Shown: piece after piece, positions 17,824 through 25,859 of the stretch
Layout of the letters: every line of letters begins with the position of its first letter
Numbering within the stretch: position 1 is the first letter of the stretch
Assembly: GCF_041021895.1 (NCBI RefSeq)
Contig: NZ_CP157428.1
Location: forward strand, 3,100,001 to 3,164,000
Direction: 5' to 3'
Length of the DNA: 64,000 nucleotides
Origin: Acinetobacter sp. XH1741
GTDB taxonomy: Bacteria > Pseudomonadota > Gammaproteobacteria > Pseudomonadales > Moraxellaceae
Translations under genes and position numbers: made by a program
Notes under the pieces: model-generated
The model's database searches: none
What the model saw: only the letters and a program-made list of their open reading frames with translations
Told to the model about the DNA's origin: nothing

Positions 17824-19165
17824 CGTCTACCTTCTCACCTGGTGGTGGCGGATCTTCATCATCAGCTTCATTAATTTCTTCATCAGTGATGTGAGAGAAA
17901 ACTCCCGTAACTTCGCTTGATTGACGCAATTCTTTTAACGCCGTTGAGCGCTTAATAAGTCCACCCTCTTCGGCAGAGATAACAGCTTCTGTTACGCCTT
18001 TGGCTACGTTAGCTTTCTTCTCATCATCTAATTGCCACAATGATGCGAATTTAAAGCTAAAAGAATCAGGTAAAGGTTTACCAAGTACTGACATGTGCAA
18101 TACAGCATAGAGAATCTGCAAAGGAGTTCTTAGTCGACCTTCTTGCTGTTGGTTGATATTGTCGTAATAGTTAGATAGATCGGAATCACCCGTCGAATTT
18201 AAACCCGCAGGAGACTGACCAAATAAACGTACCAGTGGGATACCTGTTGCACCTGAAATCTGTTGCCCAAATTGCAGTAGGATATTATCTAAACCAGAAA
18301 AGTTATATTGATGAGCTTCATAAGTATCATCGGCATCCATCAAGGTTAAACCTTCGTTAGACTGCCACTGACGGATCATATTGATCTGCTTAACTAGTGC
18401 CTCATATATCTGACCACCAGCCGCAATAAGACTTCGCAACCCCTTGACCTTGTAGGTCCGTAGATGTGCCTTATAGACCAATTGACCAGCGCCTAGTGTT
18501 GCACTATCAAAAATAGTTAATCGGTCCTCCAAGCGCTCTATAACTGATTGCCCCCATAGGTTTTCAGCTATTGATTGGTTGTATGGAAGCTCTACACCAT
18601 CCATACGGATGACGCGCGAATAGTGGACTTTTTGGTTACACAAGCCAACTGAATCGGTAATCACGTCGTAATAGCGTGGAGTACCATAATCTGGCCCTAA
18701 CTCTGTGACCAGATCTTGCAAAGTGGGTTGAATCATCCATCGATCAAGAACAAGTAATCCCTTAAATTGATCTTTGGCGATAGTATTTGGATTTAACGGC
18801 GTGGATACGTTTTGACCATCGATCATCATGACCGCAATAGCGCCACCATATAGACGTGACCATTTGATTGTTTTATTAAGCCGCCCCCATACCTGAAGGC
18901 GATCCATCTCCTGATCTATTTTTTCCGATTCTTTTGGATCTGCAAGGCCACTTAATTTGACACCTTTACGTGTCATATCATCAGCCACAACATCAATCAC
19001 TTGACCGACGACCCAAGAGGATCGATACATGGCTTCAAGTTTTAAGCGATTACGGCTTAAAAAGTTAAAACCATATTCAGATTGATCATGCTGATTTCCA
19101 GTACCTAAGCCAACACGAGCCGCAAAGTTCTGGAATGAATCTTTCGTAAATTTAATTAAGCCCAT
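17750..19165 (-). CDS. Portal protein, DUF1073 family
   Basis: A 471-residue protein of the DUF1073 portal type: FNFLSRNRLKLEAMYRSSWVVGQVIDVVADDMTRKGV at the front and QISGATGIPLVRLFGQSPAGLNSTGDSDLSNYYDNI later. The C-terminus is acidic and Pro-rich and overlaps the minor head gene. The portal is the DNA channel of the head and lies right after terL. Confidence 0.87.
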   Translation of the reverse strand: MGLIKFTKDSFQNFAARVGLGTGNQHDQSEYGFNFLSRNRLKLEAMYRSSWVVGQVIDVVADDMTRKGVKLSGLADPKESEKIDQEMDRLQVWGRLNKTIKWSRLYGGAIAVMMIDGQNVSTPLNPNTIAKDQFKGLLVLDRWMIQPTLQDLVTELGPDYGTPRYYDVITDSVGLCNQKVHYSRVIRMDGVELPYNQSIAENLWGQSVIERLEDRLTIFDSATLGAGQLVYKAHLRTYKVKGLRSLIAAGGQIYEALVKQINMIRQWQSNEGLTLMDADDTYEAHQYNFSGLDNILLQFGQQISGATGIPLVRLFGQSPAGLNSTGDSDLSNYYDNINQQQEGRLRTPLQILYAVLHMSVLGKPLPDSFSFKFASLWQLDDEKKANVAKGVTEAVISAEEGGLIKRSTALKELRQSSEVTGVFSHITDEEINEADDEDPPPPGEKVDDEEPNKSDNSEPSEKDRDTLQPAA

Positions 19166-19176
19166 AACCTTCTCTT

Positions 19177-20835
19177 TTACAGCTTGCCCCAGACATTGAG
19201 TTCAGCAATTTGCGGGTTAAAACAGATCATGACGCTGTCCGCGCGGTTAGGCGAAGCAGTACCATCAGGCTGTTTATTGACTAGGATTTTCCCAACACCA
19301 TTTTTTGTATATGTTGGTTGTGATAGTTCAGTAGTGAGCAATGCCAATTCTTTGGCATCGATGTCTTCAGTAGAGAGTGAAATGATCATGTCTGGATCAT
19401 AATCACGCCCCTCAATGGCTCTAAAAGTTTCCTGAAAGCGCAAACGTAATGACCACCAAGACTGAGCTTTAAGATTTGCGAAAAAGTCTTTATTAAGACG
19501 CTTTTCAACCATTTCACCCTCAGGATCATGAACTGAACCAGAACCGCGGAATGATTCGACATTAACCTCAGACAAGCCCAACTCACGGCGCTTTTCATTA
19601 ATCACTCTAGCATCACCACGACACCCAGCCCCAAGGCCATCGGCATCGTAGAACAAGGTGCCGATGTTCTTCTCTATGCAAATATCCATAGCTTTTTGAG
19701 TGGTTCCGAAAATGTCATCACCTTTACCAGACCACGTGGACAAGTAATTCATGACAACGCCGTGGCGTCCCGTAAATGAGTTTTTATCCTTACCTTCATC
19801 AGCAACGTCTAGGCCACCGATACGATCACCTGTTGGCTGGATGTTTAGCTTGATGTGAGCATCTAACGAAGCTTGAACCCAAGCTGAAGGAATCAAGACA
19901 CCCTCAACTGAAGCGGCGTAGTTAATATCGACCTCTTGGGCTAAAACGACATCGTCCAATGTTGCAAGCTGCTTTTCATACCAAGGATGAATAACTTTGC
20001 CGTTATAAGTAACGGTCCAGTTCTTATCTGGATTAGCTCGCCAAGGCATAGTAAAGACAGAGTAACGTCCGCTAAATCGATCTTGGTGGAATCTGTCACC
20101 GATACCGTTCGGTGTGGATCCTTTAATATGAACGTTAGTGTTTTGCGAGATAGCAGCATCTACAGCTTCTTGCCGTTCTACGAATGCCCATTCATCAAGA
20201 AAGTACATTGTCGTACGTCCACCACGGCCAATATTGTCACCGGCTTCACCGGTAATAGTTGCGCCGTTATCCGGGTTAATGATGCGCATGTAGTTATCGT
20301 GGACTTTCTCAACAAAGCCTTTAGGTTTTAACCAGTCAGGCATTTTGCTGAACATGTCGCGGAATTTGTGAAATAGGGTTTTAGGATCGCCTTTCTTATC
20401 TACAAGTTCCTCTTTACGACTTCCGACACCACCCGCAAAACCTTCAACAAATAACCACCGATGCAAGAAAAATCCCAGCACAACGTAGCTCATACCCTCA
20501 TCACGGGACTTTTCAATTAGCCCGTGTGTTTGAGTGTTTTCACGTTCCTCTAGCCACTCCACAAGCTCAACCTGCTTCGGGCGCAACACAAAAGGAATGT
20601 TTGCAGGCAATCCAAATGCCATACCACGTGGATCATATGTCCAGATCCAATTGTTAAACCAATGGACTGGATCTTTACGGCATTTGTATAACTCTGCCTG
20701 AATACTAAGTTCATTTTGCTCTATGGCTGCCTTGTAGTAATAACGCCGTGTCATCACAGCCATTATTTCAGGCAAACGTATCTTAATAGTCCACTCTTTA
20801 ATTAAAGGGGCTATTTCTTCTAATGCGTAAGTCAT
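19177..20835 (-). CDS. Terminase large subunit
   Basis: A 552-residue packaging motor. The ATPase part shows GLIEKSRDEGMSYVVL (Walker A region) and TTMYFLDEWAFVE (Walker B with DE). The nuclease part has GLDVADEGKDKNSF, LFYDADGLGAG and RADSVM, supplying the expected acidic residues. Its ATG overlaps the terS stop by four bases. Confidence 0.9.
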   Translation of the reverse strand: MTYALEEIAPLIKEWTIKIRLPEIMAVMTRRYYYKAAIEQNELSIQAELYKCRKDPVHWFNNWIWTYDPRGMAFGLPANIPFVLRPKQVELVEWLEERENTQTHGLIEKSRDEGMSYVVLGFFLHRWLFVEGFAGGVGSRKEELVDKKGDPKTLFHKFRDMFSKMPDWLKPKGFVEKVHDNYMRIINPDNGATITGEAGDNIGRGGRTTMYFLDEWAFVERQEAVDAAISQNTNVHIKGSTPNGIGDRFHQDRFSGRYSVFTMPWRANPDKNWTVTYNGKVIHPWYEKQLATLDDVVLAQEVDINYAASVEGVLIPSAWVQASLDAHIKLNIQPTGDRIGGLDVADEGKDKNSFTGRHGVVMNYLSTWSGKGDDIFGTTQKAMDICIEKNIGTLFYDADGLGAGCRGDARVINEKRRELGLSEVNVESFRGSGSVHDPEGEMVEKRLNKDFFANLKAQSWWSLRLRFQETFRAIEGRDYDPDMIISLSTEDIDAKELALLTTELSQPTYTKNGVGKILVNKQPDGTASPNRADSVMICFNPQIAELNVWGKL

Positions 20836-21341
20836 AGCTTTCCATTAATCACTAAACGGGATAGCTCTTGAGGTGTGAGTTTTGAAAGTTCTTCAGGTGT
20901 TAATGGCGGTGGAGGTGGGGTGTGAGTATTTTCTGTTTTAACTGGTCCACCGCCTGCCCCTGTAATTTCCTTACGATTGGTATATAAGCCACCAACCTCT
21001 TTTGCTGCCTGCTCTAATAAGCTTGGCACAATGACAGGGTTTTCTTTGAATTGTTCGTGATCGATGAAACGTTGTAGACGCTTAAGGCGGTAAGCAATGT
21101 TTGCAATTGGAATTGAACTAAGGTTGTCGTTCATTTCCTTACGCACTCTATAGAACTCAGTTTTAAATTCTTCGCTTAAGTCCTGCCCTGTTTTTTTTGT
21201 TGGGTCGTATGCTTCACACTGCTGTTTAGTAACGTCAATTCCAAATACTTCTTGGACGCCCCTCATTGTTTCTGTGGGTGTCTCATACATGGCAAGCGAC
21301 CGTACAATATAGAGTTTTACCCGTTTATTAAGCCTTGCCAT
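20832..21341 (-). CDS. Terminase small subunit, DUF2280-like
   Basis: A 169-residue protein resembling DUF2280 (KRVKLYIVRSLAMYETPTETMRGVQEVFGID, then QCEAYDPTKKTGQDL). The first 60 residues look like a helix-turn-helix. A Pro-rich linker near residue 145 precedes a short C-terminal helix (LTPEELSKLTPQELSRLV) likely to contact TerL. Position just before terL supports the call. Confidence 0.82.
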   Translation of the reverse strand: MARLNKRVKLYIVRSLAMYETPTETMRGVQEVFGIDVTKQQCEAYDPTKKTGQDLSEEFKTEFYRVRKEMNDNLSSIPIANIAYRLKRLQRFIDHEQFKENPVIVPSLLEQAAKEVGGLYTNRKEITGAGGGPVKTENTHTPPPPPLTPEELSKLTPQELSRLVINGKL

Positions 21342-21386
21342 TTTTCTCTATCGTCCAAGTACGTCCAAGTAGAGTGGCAAAAAAAT

Positions 21387-22034
21387 TTAAACCACCTTTA
21401 AGTTACAAGTGCCACATGCGTAATGAACATCTGCACGTGTGAGCTGAGGTCTCTTATTAGCTGCTTCAACCATTCGTTTAACATCCTCAGTTGCTCCATA
21501 TCGGCGAACTACACCCACAAACTCTTCAACATCGTGCCCTTGTATAGCTAACTTAGGCGCGCCAGTTTCTCTGTTAAATGCAGGAGTACCGTATTTATCT
21601 TTCTGCTGAGCGATGTGATAAAGCTCATGTTCTACCAATGCGCAAAAGTCCACGTCATTTGCTATCCGTGAATATGAAGCGTCAAAAGTTATGAGATATT
21701 CAGGAAGATATTCAAACCATTGAATGTACTGTTCTTCTTGTCGTTCCTTCTTCCAGCCACCAGCATTGATCATGACTTTTTCGGTCGTACCAATAACCTG
21801 ACGACCTTGCTTTTTAAAGCCAGATCTAGCCCACATCACTGCAATGTCTGGATAACGAAAAGAGCGCAAATGAATATGATCAGGGTTATAAAGTTTTGAT
21901 TTTGGATTTAGAAAAACTTCTTTTATCCAGTCCCACATTTCTGGTGCCGGCACAAAGTTAGGTGTACCCATTTCAAAAATATATTCGGGTGGAATTGGAC
22001 GAACAGGAATGTGAAAGCCGATTTCATTTTTCAT
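21387..22034 (-). CDS. Phage putative metallopeptidase
   Basis: I choose the ATG at 22034 (MKNEIGFHIPV), because the alternative GTG at 22058 lies inside a terminator hairpin. The 215-residue protein has HELYH in ALVEHELYHIAQQK, an HExxH-type zinc motif, and resembles the phage metallopeptidase family. Substrate unknown. It also has a C-terminal CGTC pair. It sits just before the packaging genes. Confidence 0.75.
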   Translation of the reverse strand: MKNEIGFHIPVRPIPPEYIFEMGTPNFVPAPEMWDWIKEVFLNPKSKLYNPDHIHLRSFRYPDIAVMWARSGFKKQGRQVIGTTEKVMINAGGWKKERQEEQYIQWFEYLPEYLITFDASYSRIANDVDFCALVEHELYHIAQQKDKYGTPAFNRETGAPKLAIQGHDVEEFVGVVRRYGATEDVKRMVEAANKRPQLTRADVHYACGTCNLKVV

Positions 22035-22046
22035 AAATTCAATCCA

Positions 22047-22069
22047 ATAAAAAACCACCCGCAGGTGGC
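22047..22069 (-). terminator. Intrinsic terminator after accessory gene B
   Basis: On the minus strand GCCACC pairs with GGTGGT (one G-T) around a TGCG loop and is followed by TTTTT. It resembles the hairpin at 16773-16793. Confidence 0.65.
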
Positions 22070-22086
22070 TTAATTTAAATTCTTAC

Positions 22087-22359
22087 TTAGAAGAAGTACT
22101 TTTCAATCTTGATGATTACTTTATCTCTTGGCAATTCAGGATCGACTAAGAACAATCTTTTAGTTCCTGCAGATTGATGGACTTCTGCTTTGTAGTTAAT
22201 AAACTCTTCTTTAACTGTATCTAATAGGCTGAAATTATTAATTGTCCAATCATCAATTGGTCGCCACTTAATTCGAGGCACTATTTCACCCACATGGACA
22301 GGGTGATCCCATGATTTGCCATCATATTCTCCACCAATGAAATAGACTTTGCCTTTCAT
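22087..22359 (-). CDS. Small accessory protein B, GGxxDG family
   Basis: I choose the ATG at 22359 (MKGKVYFIGGEYDG), with a GGTGAA ribosome site, giving 90 residues. The start and a KWRP segment near residue 32 match protein A. A promoter-like TACAAT lies at 22386-22391. Function unknown. Confidence 0.6.
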   Translation of the reverse strand: MKGKVYFIGGEYDGKSWDHPVHVGEIVPRIKWRPIDDWTINNFSLLDTVKEEFINYKAEVHQSAGTKRLFLVDPELPRDKVIIKIEKYFF

Positions 22360-22385
22360 AACTTCACCATTCATATAATGATTAA

Positions 22386-22413
22386 ATTGTATCAAAAATA
22401 TTCTGCTCTTAAA
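22386..22413 (-). promoter_or_regulatory. Candidate promoter of accessory gene B
   Basis: On the minus strand TTTAAG and TACAAT are 16 bases apart, 27 bases before the chosen ATG. The -10 matches five of six positions and the -35 is weak. Confidence 0.4.
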
Positions 22414-22446
22414 GGAACGTAATCTATCCATCCTTTAGAAATATAA

Positions 22447-22478
22447 AGCCCCGCTAAATATCGATTATTGGCGGGGCT
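22447..22478 (-). terminator. Strong hairpin after accessory gene C
   Basis: AGCCCCGC and GCGGGGCT form a perfect eight-base stem with a 16-base loop. On the minus strand it is followed by TTTATATTT, and on the plus strand by CTTTT, so it may work both ways. Confidence 0.65.
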
Positions 22479-22512
22479 CTTTTCGCCGTAATACGTCCGG
22501 CAAACGATAAAA

Positions 22513-22731
22513 CTAGTTTTTAGGTGCTCTTAAGATATCTAATACTAATTTAGACATTTCATGTAGATCAGATCCTACGGGCAACCAGAATTGGTAAACG
22601 ATATTGTCGCGGTTATAGATCTGTTTGTAGTACTCAGTCTCAAATGATGAGTCGAAGTCAGAAGCTTTTAACAACTTCCCTTCTTTTTCTATCACTTGCC
22701 CATCCAGCTCACCACCGACACAGATATTCAT
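22513..22731 (-). CDS. Small accessory protein C, GGxxDG family
   Basis: A 72-residue protein starting MNICVGGELDGQVI. It shares the GGxxDG motif at the same distance from the start as proteins A and B, but the rest differs. An extended -10 promoter (TGCTATAGT on the minus strand) lies about 32 bases upstream and a terminator follows. Function unknown. Confidence 0.55.
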   Translation of the reverse strand: MNICVGGELDGQVIEKEGKLLKASDFDSSFETEYYKQIYNRDNIVYQFWLPVGSDLHEMSKLVLDILRAPKN

Positions 22732-22805
22732 TTTACTAACCAGATTTTAATTAGACTGGACTATAGCACAAAAGAAAACCGCCATAAGAAAGGACCAAAT
22801 CATTA

Positions 22806-23084
22806 TTAATCAAAATGCTGATAAGTTTTAACCTCATGCTTTGATTGTCGATCAAACCAATCATTTAAATATGTTGTTAAATCTACTTTATTAGTTGATA
22901 AGCCAGTAATTTTATCTAAGAATTTTTCATGTACTACATCTTGCAAGGCGATGTTTTGCACAAAATCTTTTTGCTCAAGATCTCTCTTTAAAAATTTAGT
23001 ATCGTTGCAGTCTAAACAGAAGATTTCGAATTGATCGTCATTAATAAAATGCATCTGGTAACCTGATTCGAGTTTGAACACCAT
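22806..23084 (-). CDS. Hypothetical phage protein
   Basis: A 92-residue acidic protein (MVFKLESGYQMHFINDDQFEIFCLDC). It has two Cys in a CLDC pair. No family recognised. It lies alone between the antiterminator-like gene terminator and the accessory cassettes and may be another cassette gene. Confidence 0.5.
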   Translation of the reverse strand: MVFKLESGYQMHFINDDQFEIFCLDCNDTKFLKRDLEQKDFVQNIALQDVVHEKFLDKITGLSTNKVDLTTYLNDWFDRQSKHEVKTYQHFD

Positions 23085-23200
23085 GTTTCTACCATTTGTT
23101 TAATTTATCAATTATTGACTTTACCAATTGCAGGAAATTTTTTCAATATTTAAATAAATTTCAATAACTTATGTTTGCTATAGCGAATTTCAACTATCAG

Positions 23201-23232
23201 AAAAAACAAGAAAGCCCATCGTTAGATGAGCT
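23201..23232 (-). terminator. Intrinsic terminator ending the leftward early operon
   Basis: On the minus strand AGCTCATC pairs with GATGGGCT (one G-T pair) around TAAC, then TTCTTGTTTTTT follows. It lies 67 bases after the antiterminator-like gene, at the boundary of early and late regions. Confidence 0.65.
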
Positions 23233-23299
23233 TTAATACTAGTGAAATACTTACACTTCGAACACTATAACACGAATATGCCATACCCTGTATTTACAG

Positions 23300-23818
23300 T
23301 CAAGAAGATTGATTTTCCATTACTACTGTTTTAATAAACTTATCAAATTGAAAATGAGGATAACGAGATTTGATAAAAGCTAAACCGCATTTAATGTCCT
23401 GTTGGATTTGCGATCCATAAGTATCATTACTCTTTGCAATATCACGAATAGACTCACCCATTACATAGTGCCACCAGATTGCCCCAATCCATTCATGAAC
23501 AATCTCATCCTCGATAGCTTTAAGATCAAGTAAAATTTTATGTATTGCTCGTGCTTCATTATCATTCAACTGACAGCATGTACCCTTACGGCGAGTGCAT
23601 AAGCGATCTTTTAAATTTTCATCGCTCATATACATAGCTATTAATTTTTCACGTTGTTTTTGCGTGATGCGTTTTGTTGGCATCGTCTTAACAATTTTGA
23701 CCATTGTTTCAGTATCGCCGTTAAGCCAAGCACCTAGCTGGCGGCACCATTCTTCAAAACTATATTTAGACCAATCGACTGCTTGTAAAATGTGTTGTAC
23801 TGGCATATTCATATTCAT
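23300..23818 (-). CDS. Probable late antiterminator or regulator (Q-like position)
   Basis: A 172-residue protein. The second half has a helix-turn-helix-like stretch (YVMGESIRDIAKSNDTYGSQIQQDIKCGLAFIK), as in sigma-like and antiterminator-type phage regulators. A CTRRKGTCC segment could bind metal. It is the last gene before a terminator and the late genes, the usual place for a Q-type activator. The call is from position and general pattern. Confidence 0.5.
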   Translation of the reverse strand: MNMNMPVQHILQAVDWSKYSFEEWCRQLGAWLNGDTETMVKIVKTMPTKRITQKQREKLIAMYMSDENLKDRLCTRRKGTCCQLNDNEARAIHKILLDLKAIEDEIVHEWIGAIWWHYVMGESIRDIAKSNDTYGSQIQQDIKCGLAFIKSRYPHFQFDKFIKTVVMENQSS

Positions 23819-24213
23819 CCCACCAATTGCTCAATTTGTTTAATCGCCACGCCTGACTTAACTTGTTCTGTGCTGAACCGTAAAACTGTAAAACCCATCA
23901 TTGCTGCGGAGTTGTATTTCTCCATATCTCCTAAGTAACCTTTGCCTCTTGTGTGACGACCTCCACTCCAGATCCCGCCTTCTACCTCAATCAAAATCTT
24001 TGTACCCGTTATTAAAAAATCTGCTCTCCATTTACGTTCAGGATGGAACTTGTATTCCTGCTCAAAACTGATTTTGCATGCTCTTAAATGTGTTGCCAGT
24101 ACCATTTCTCCCACACTTGGTTGTCTGGCAACATGCTTTGCTGAACGCCGCTTTTTATTTTTCTTCATAGGAAATAACTTACGGTATTCAGCAATGCTGA
24201 CTGATGACATCAA
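23815..24213 (-). CDS. DUF559/Vsr-like endonuclease
   Basis: A 132-residue protein with a restriction-like fold pattern: EQEYKFHPERKWRADFLITGTKILIEVEGG followed by RHTRGKGYLGDMEKYNSAAMMGFTVLRFS. The D...EVEG residues form the PD-(D/E)xK core. Basic N-terminus. It overlaps both neighbours by four bases, so it is translated with the replication operon. Its DNA target is unknown. Confidence 0.72.
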   Translation of the reverse strand: MMSSVSIAEYRKLFPMKKNKKRRSAKHVARQPSVGEMVLATHLRACKISFEQEYKFHPERKWRADFLITGTKILIEVEGGIWSGGRHTRGKGYLGDMEKYNSAAMMGFTVLRFSTEQVKSGVAIKQIEQLVG

Positions 24214-24665
24214 GCACCGCCCTTTAGTAAATGATCCAATTGATTAGCAATGCCGTTATAAACACGTGATTTATCCATATCACCTAATCGTGATAATGCA
24301 TGGGCATCGTTTTTGAATTTATCTCTTAACTTGGTTATGCCTTCTTTTAATTGGATAAGGGGGTCTCTTTCATCACCATAAATTGCTTCGTAATCCGCTA
24401 TAGCTTCTTCAACTCTTTTCACATAAATTTCAAAAGGTTTATTTTCTATTTGAAATGAAATCATTAAGAACCCATTAAAATCAGCCATAAATACTTTACT
24501 TTTAGCTATCTCAATACCGCCTATTTGATCTATCAACTCCAAAGAAATAACTAATTTTTTAAGGTCTAAGATGTTTGGAGTCACAACACCACCAACTTCA
24601 GCAGATCCAATAACGAATCTAGCTTTTTCGATTCCATGTTCCTTCATAAACTCAACTGCATTCAT
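24210..24665 (-). CDS. Hypothetical phage protein
   Basis: A 151-residue protein (MNAVEFMKEHGIEKARFVIG). A C-terminal helical half (LKEGITKLRDKFKNDAHALSRLGDMDKSRVYNGIANQLDHL) may mediate contacts. No function recognised. It is coupled to the downstream endonuclease by overlapping start and stop. Confidence 0.6.
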   Translation of the reverse strand: MNAVEFMKEHGIEKARFVIGSAEVGGVVTPNILDLKKLVISLELIDQIGGIEIAKSKVFMADFNGFLMISFQIENKPFEIYVKRVEEAIADYEAIYGDERDPLIQLKEGITKLRDKFKNDAHALSRLGDMDKSRVYNGIANQLDHLLKGGA

Positions 24666-24675
24666 TCCGTCACCC

Positions 24676-24960
24676 CTAAACCTTACTAATTACTTCTAAT
24701 GCTTGATCTGTGCTCTCAATAACATAGATCTTGCCGCGCCATGATTCATGCCATTCGATTTGATCAGGAGTTAGCTTTCTTGCTGACTTAACTTTCTGAC
24801 CATCTTTGATTTCCATTAAGTAATTTGTACCTCTGAACCCTACAAGCAGATCTGGGCAACCCTTACCTGTTGAAGCAAGCGACTGAACACTTGCCCCAAC
24901 TTGACGTAGAGCCTTAACGATCTCTGTTTGATTCGCATCGACCTTTGCTGCTCTACGCAT
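24676..24960 (-). CDS. VRR-NUC-like nuclease
   Basis: A 94-residue protein that has the compact phage VRR-NUC pattern: QTEIVKALRQVGASV at the front, CPDLLVGFRGTNYLMEIKDG in the middle (catalytic D and E-x-K), and LTPDQIEWHESWRGKIYVI at the end. Such proteins cut branched or structured DNA. It is one of two small nucleases in the replication operon. Confidence 0.78.
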   Translation of the reverse strand: MRRAAKVDANQTEIVKALRQVGASVQSLASTGKGCPDLLVGFRGTNYLMEIKDGQKVKSARKLTPDQIEWHESWRGKIYVIESTDQALEVISKV

Positions 24961-24994
24961 AATTGATTTGAGCCTCTTTGAATGTGGTCATTGG

Positions 24995-25093
24995 TCACCC
25001 CCAGACAAACCAACCAACAAGCAGACCTAGTGAAAACACTAGGCTTACTATGATGAAAAGCCATAAGTAAACTGCACCCATAATGTCAGGCAT
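24995..25093 (-). CDS. 32-residue single-span membrane protein
   Basis: A 33-codon frame starts MPDIMGAVYLWLF and is nearly all hydrophobic (IIVSLVFSLGLLVGWFVWG). Its ATG lies inside the last codons of the upstream coiled-coil gene, so it would be coupled in translation. Too small to assign to a family. Confidence 0.5.
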   Translation of the reverse strand: MPDIMGAVYLWLFIIVSLVFSLGLLVGWFVWG

Positions 25094-25523
25094 TTTCTTC
25101 CCCTTTGAGCGCTTGCTCTAACTCATCCCGTGCTTCTTTAGCTTTTCCTACCCACAACATTGACTCCAAGCCTGTTTCACCCATGTACTTCTGATCAAAC
25201 CAGGCTAGAGCTTTTAATGATGCTGCTTCTAAAGAATCCACCCGCTTTTGCAGCTCGTCACGTTCAAGTCTCAAATCCGAAATCTTTGTGTATCCTTTGA
25301 TTGTTTCTTCTCTTTGAGCTTCTAGATCTTGTTGCAGCTCCTCCACTTTCGCTTGCTGTGACTGTCTGCCTGCTTCAAAATAATATTCATAATCTGCTTG
25401 GTTCTGCTCTATATCCCATTCAGCTAAATCTACTTGTCTATTTTTACCAAGCTTGATTAATTCTTTAGCTAAGCTATCTTTATGGTGTTGTAGCGCTTCT
25501 TCAAACTTATCCATCTCAAACAT
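25086..25523 (-). CDS. Coiled-coil phage protein
   Basis: A 145-residue protein, strongly charged and helical, with heptads from about residue 40 to 105 (QQAKVEELQQDLEAQREE, then ERDELQKRVDSLEAASL). A possible structural or accessory protein of the replication operon. Function unknown. Confidence 0.6.
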   Translation of the reverse strand: MFEMDKFEEALQHHKDSLAKELIKLGKNRQVDLAEWDIEQNQADYEYYFEAGRQSQQAKVEELQQDLEAQREETIKGYTKISDLRLERDELQKRVDSLEAASLKALAWFDQKYMGETGLESMLWVGKAKEARDELEQALKGEENA

Positions 25524-25743
25524 CCTTAGCTTTGCAGTTATTAATGCGGTGGCCTGCTGCTATTTCTTCAGTCTCAGCACATCTGAATCTATTTTTCTCT
25601 ACCCAGTGCTCACCGTCGTTTAAAACCAAGCCCCAATCATCAATAAATCCTGTAATCTTTTTAACGGCTAAGTATTTAGCTTCTAACCCTTCATCAGTAC
25701 AAACCACTAAATCATTTACTTGAAATTCATTAAGCTCACTCAT
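25516..25743 (-). CDS. Hypothetical phage protein
   Basis: A 75-residue protein (MSELNEFQVNDLVVCTDEG) with a compact beta pattern ending in CAETEEIAAGHRINN. It overlaps the downstream coiled-coil gene by eight bases and the upstream mini-gene by four. Function unknown. Confidence 0.55.
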   Translation of the reverse strand: MSELNEFQVNDLVVCTDEGLEAKYLAVKKITGFIDDWGLVLNDGEHWVEKNRFRCAETEEIAAGHRINNCKAKDV

Positions 25744-25859
25744 GGCTCCACCTCATCATGTTCTTCACGCACCAACCACCACAAAACAACCACACCGCTA
25801 ATAGCAGCTGTAAGAAATGAAATGAGTATGGCCCAACCTAAAATTTCGAATTTGTTCAT
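25740..25859 (-). CDS. 39-residue single-span membrane protein
   Basis: A 40-codon frame encodes MNKFEILGWAILISFLTAAISG, a hydrophobic segment ending VVVLWWLV, then a charged tail. Its ATG overlaps the replication gene stop and its TGA overlaps the next ATG, both as ATGA, so it is coupled on both sides. This packing supports a real gene. Confidence 0.6.
   Translation of the reverse strand: MNKFEILGWAILISFLTAAISGVVVLWWLVREEHDEVEP

Noticed and set aside
17750..19165. Anti-CBASS (Acb1) function for the portal-like protein
   Set aside because: DUF1073-type portals are sometimes labelled Acb1-family in databases, but here position after terL, length and the overlap with a gp7-like head gene support a portal, and no Acb1-type 2H catalytic pattern was seen.
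22034..22058. Upstream GTG start for the metallopeptidase
   Set aside because: It falls inside the terminator hairpin and has no ribosome site; the ATG at 22034 is a better start.
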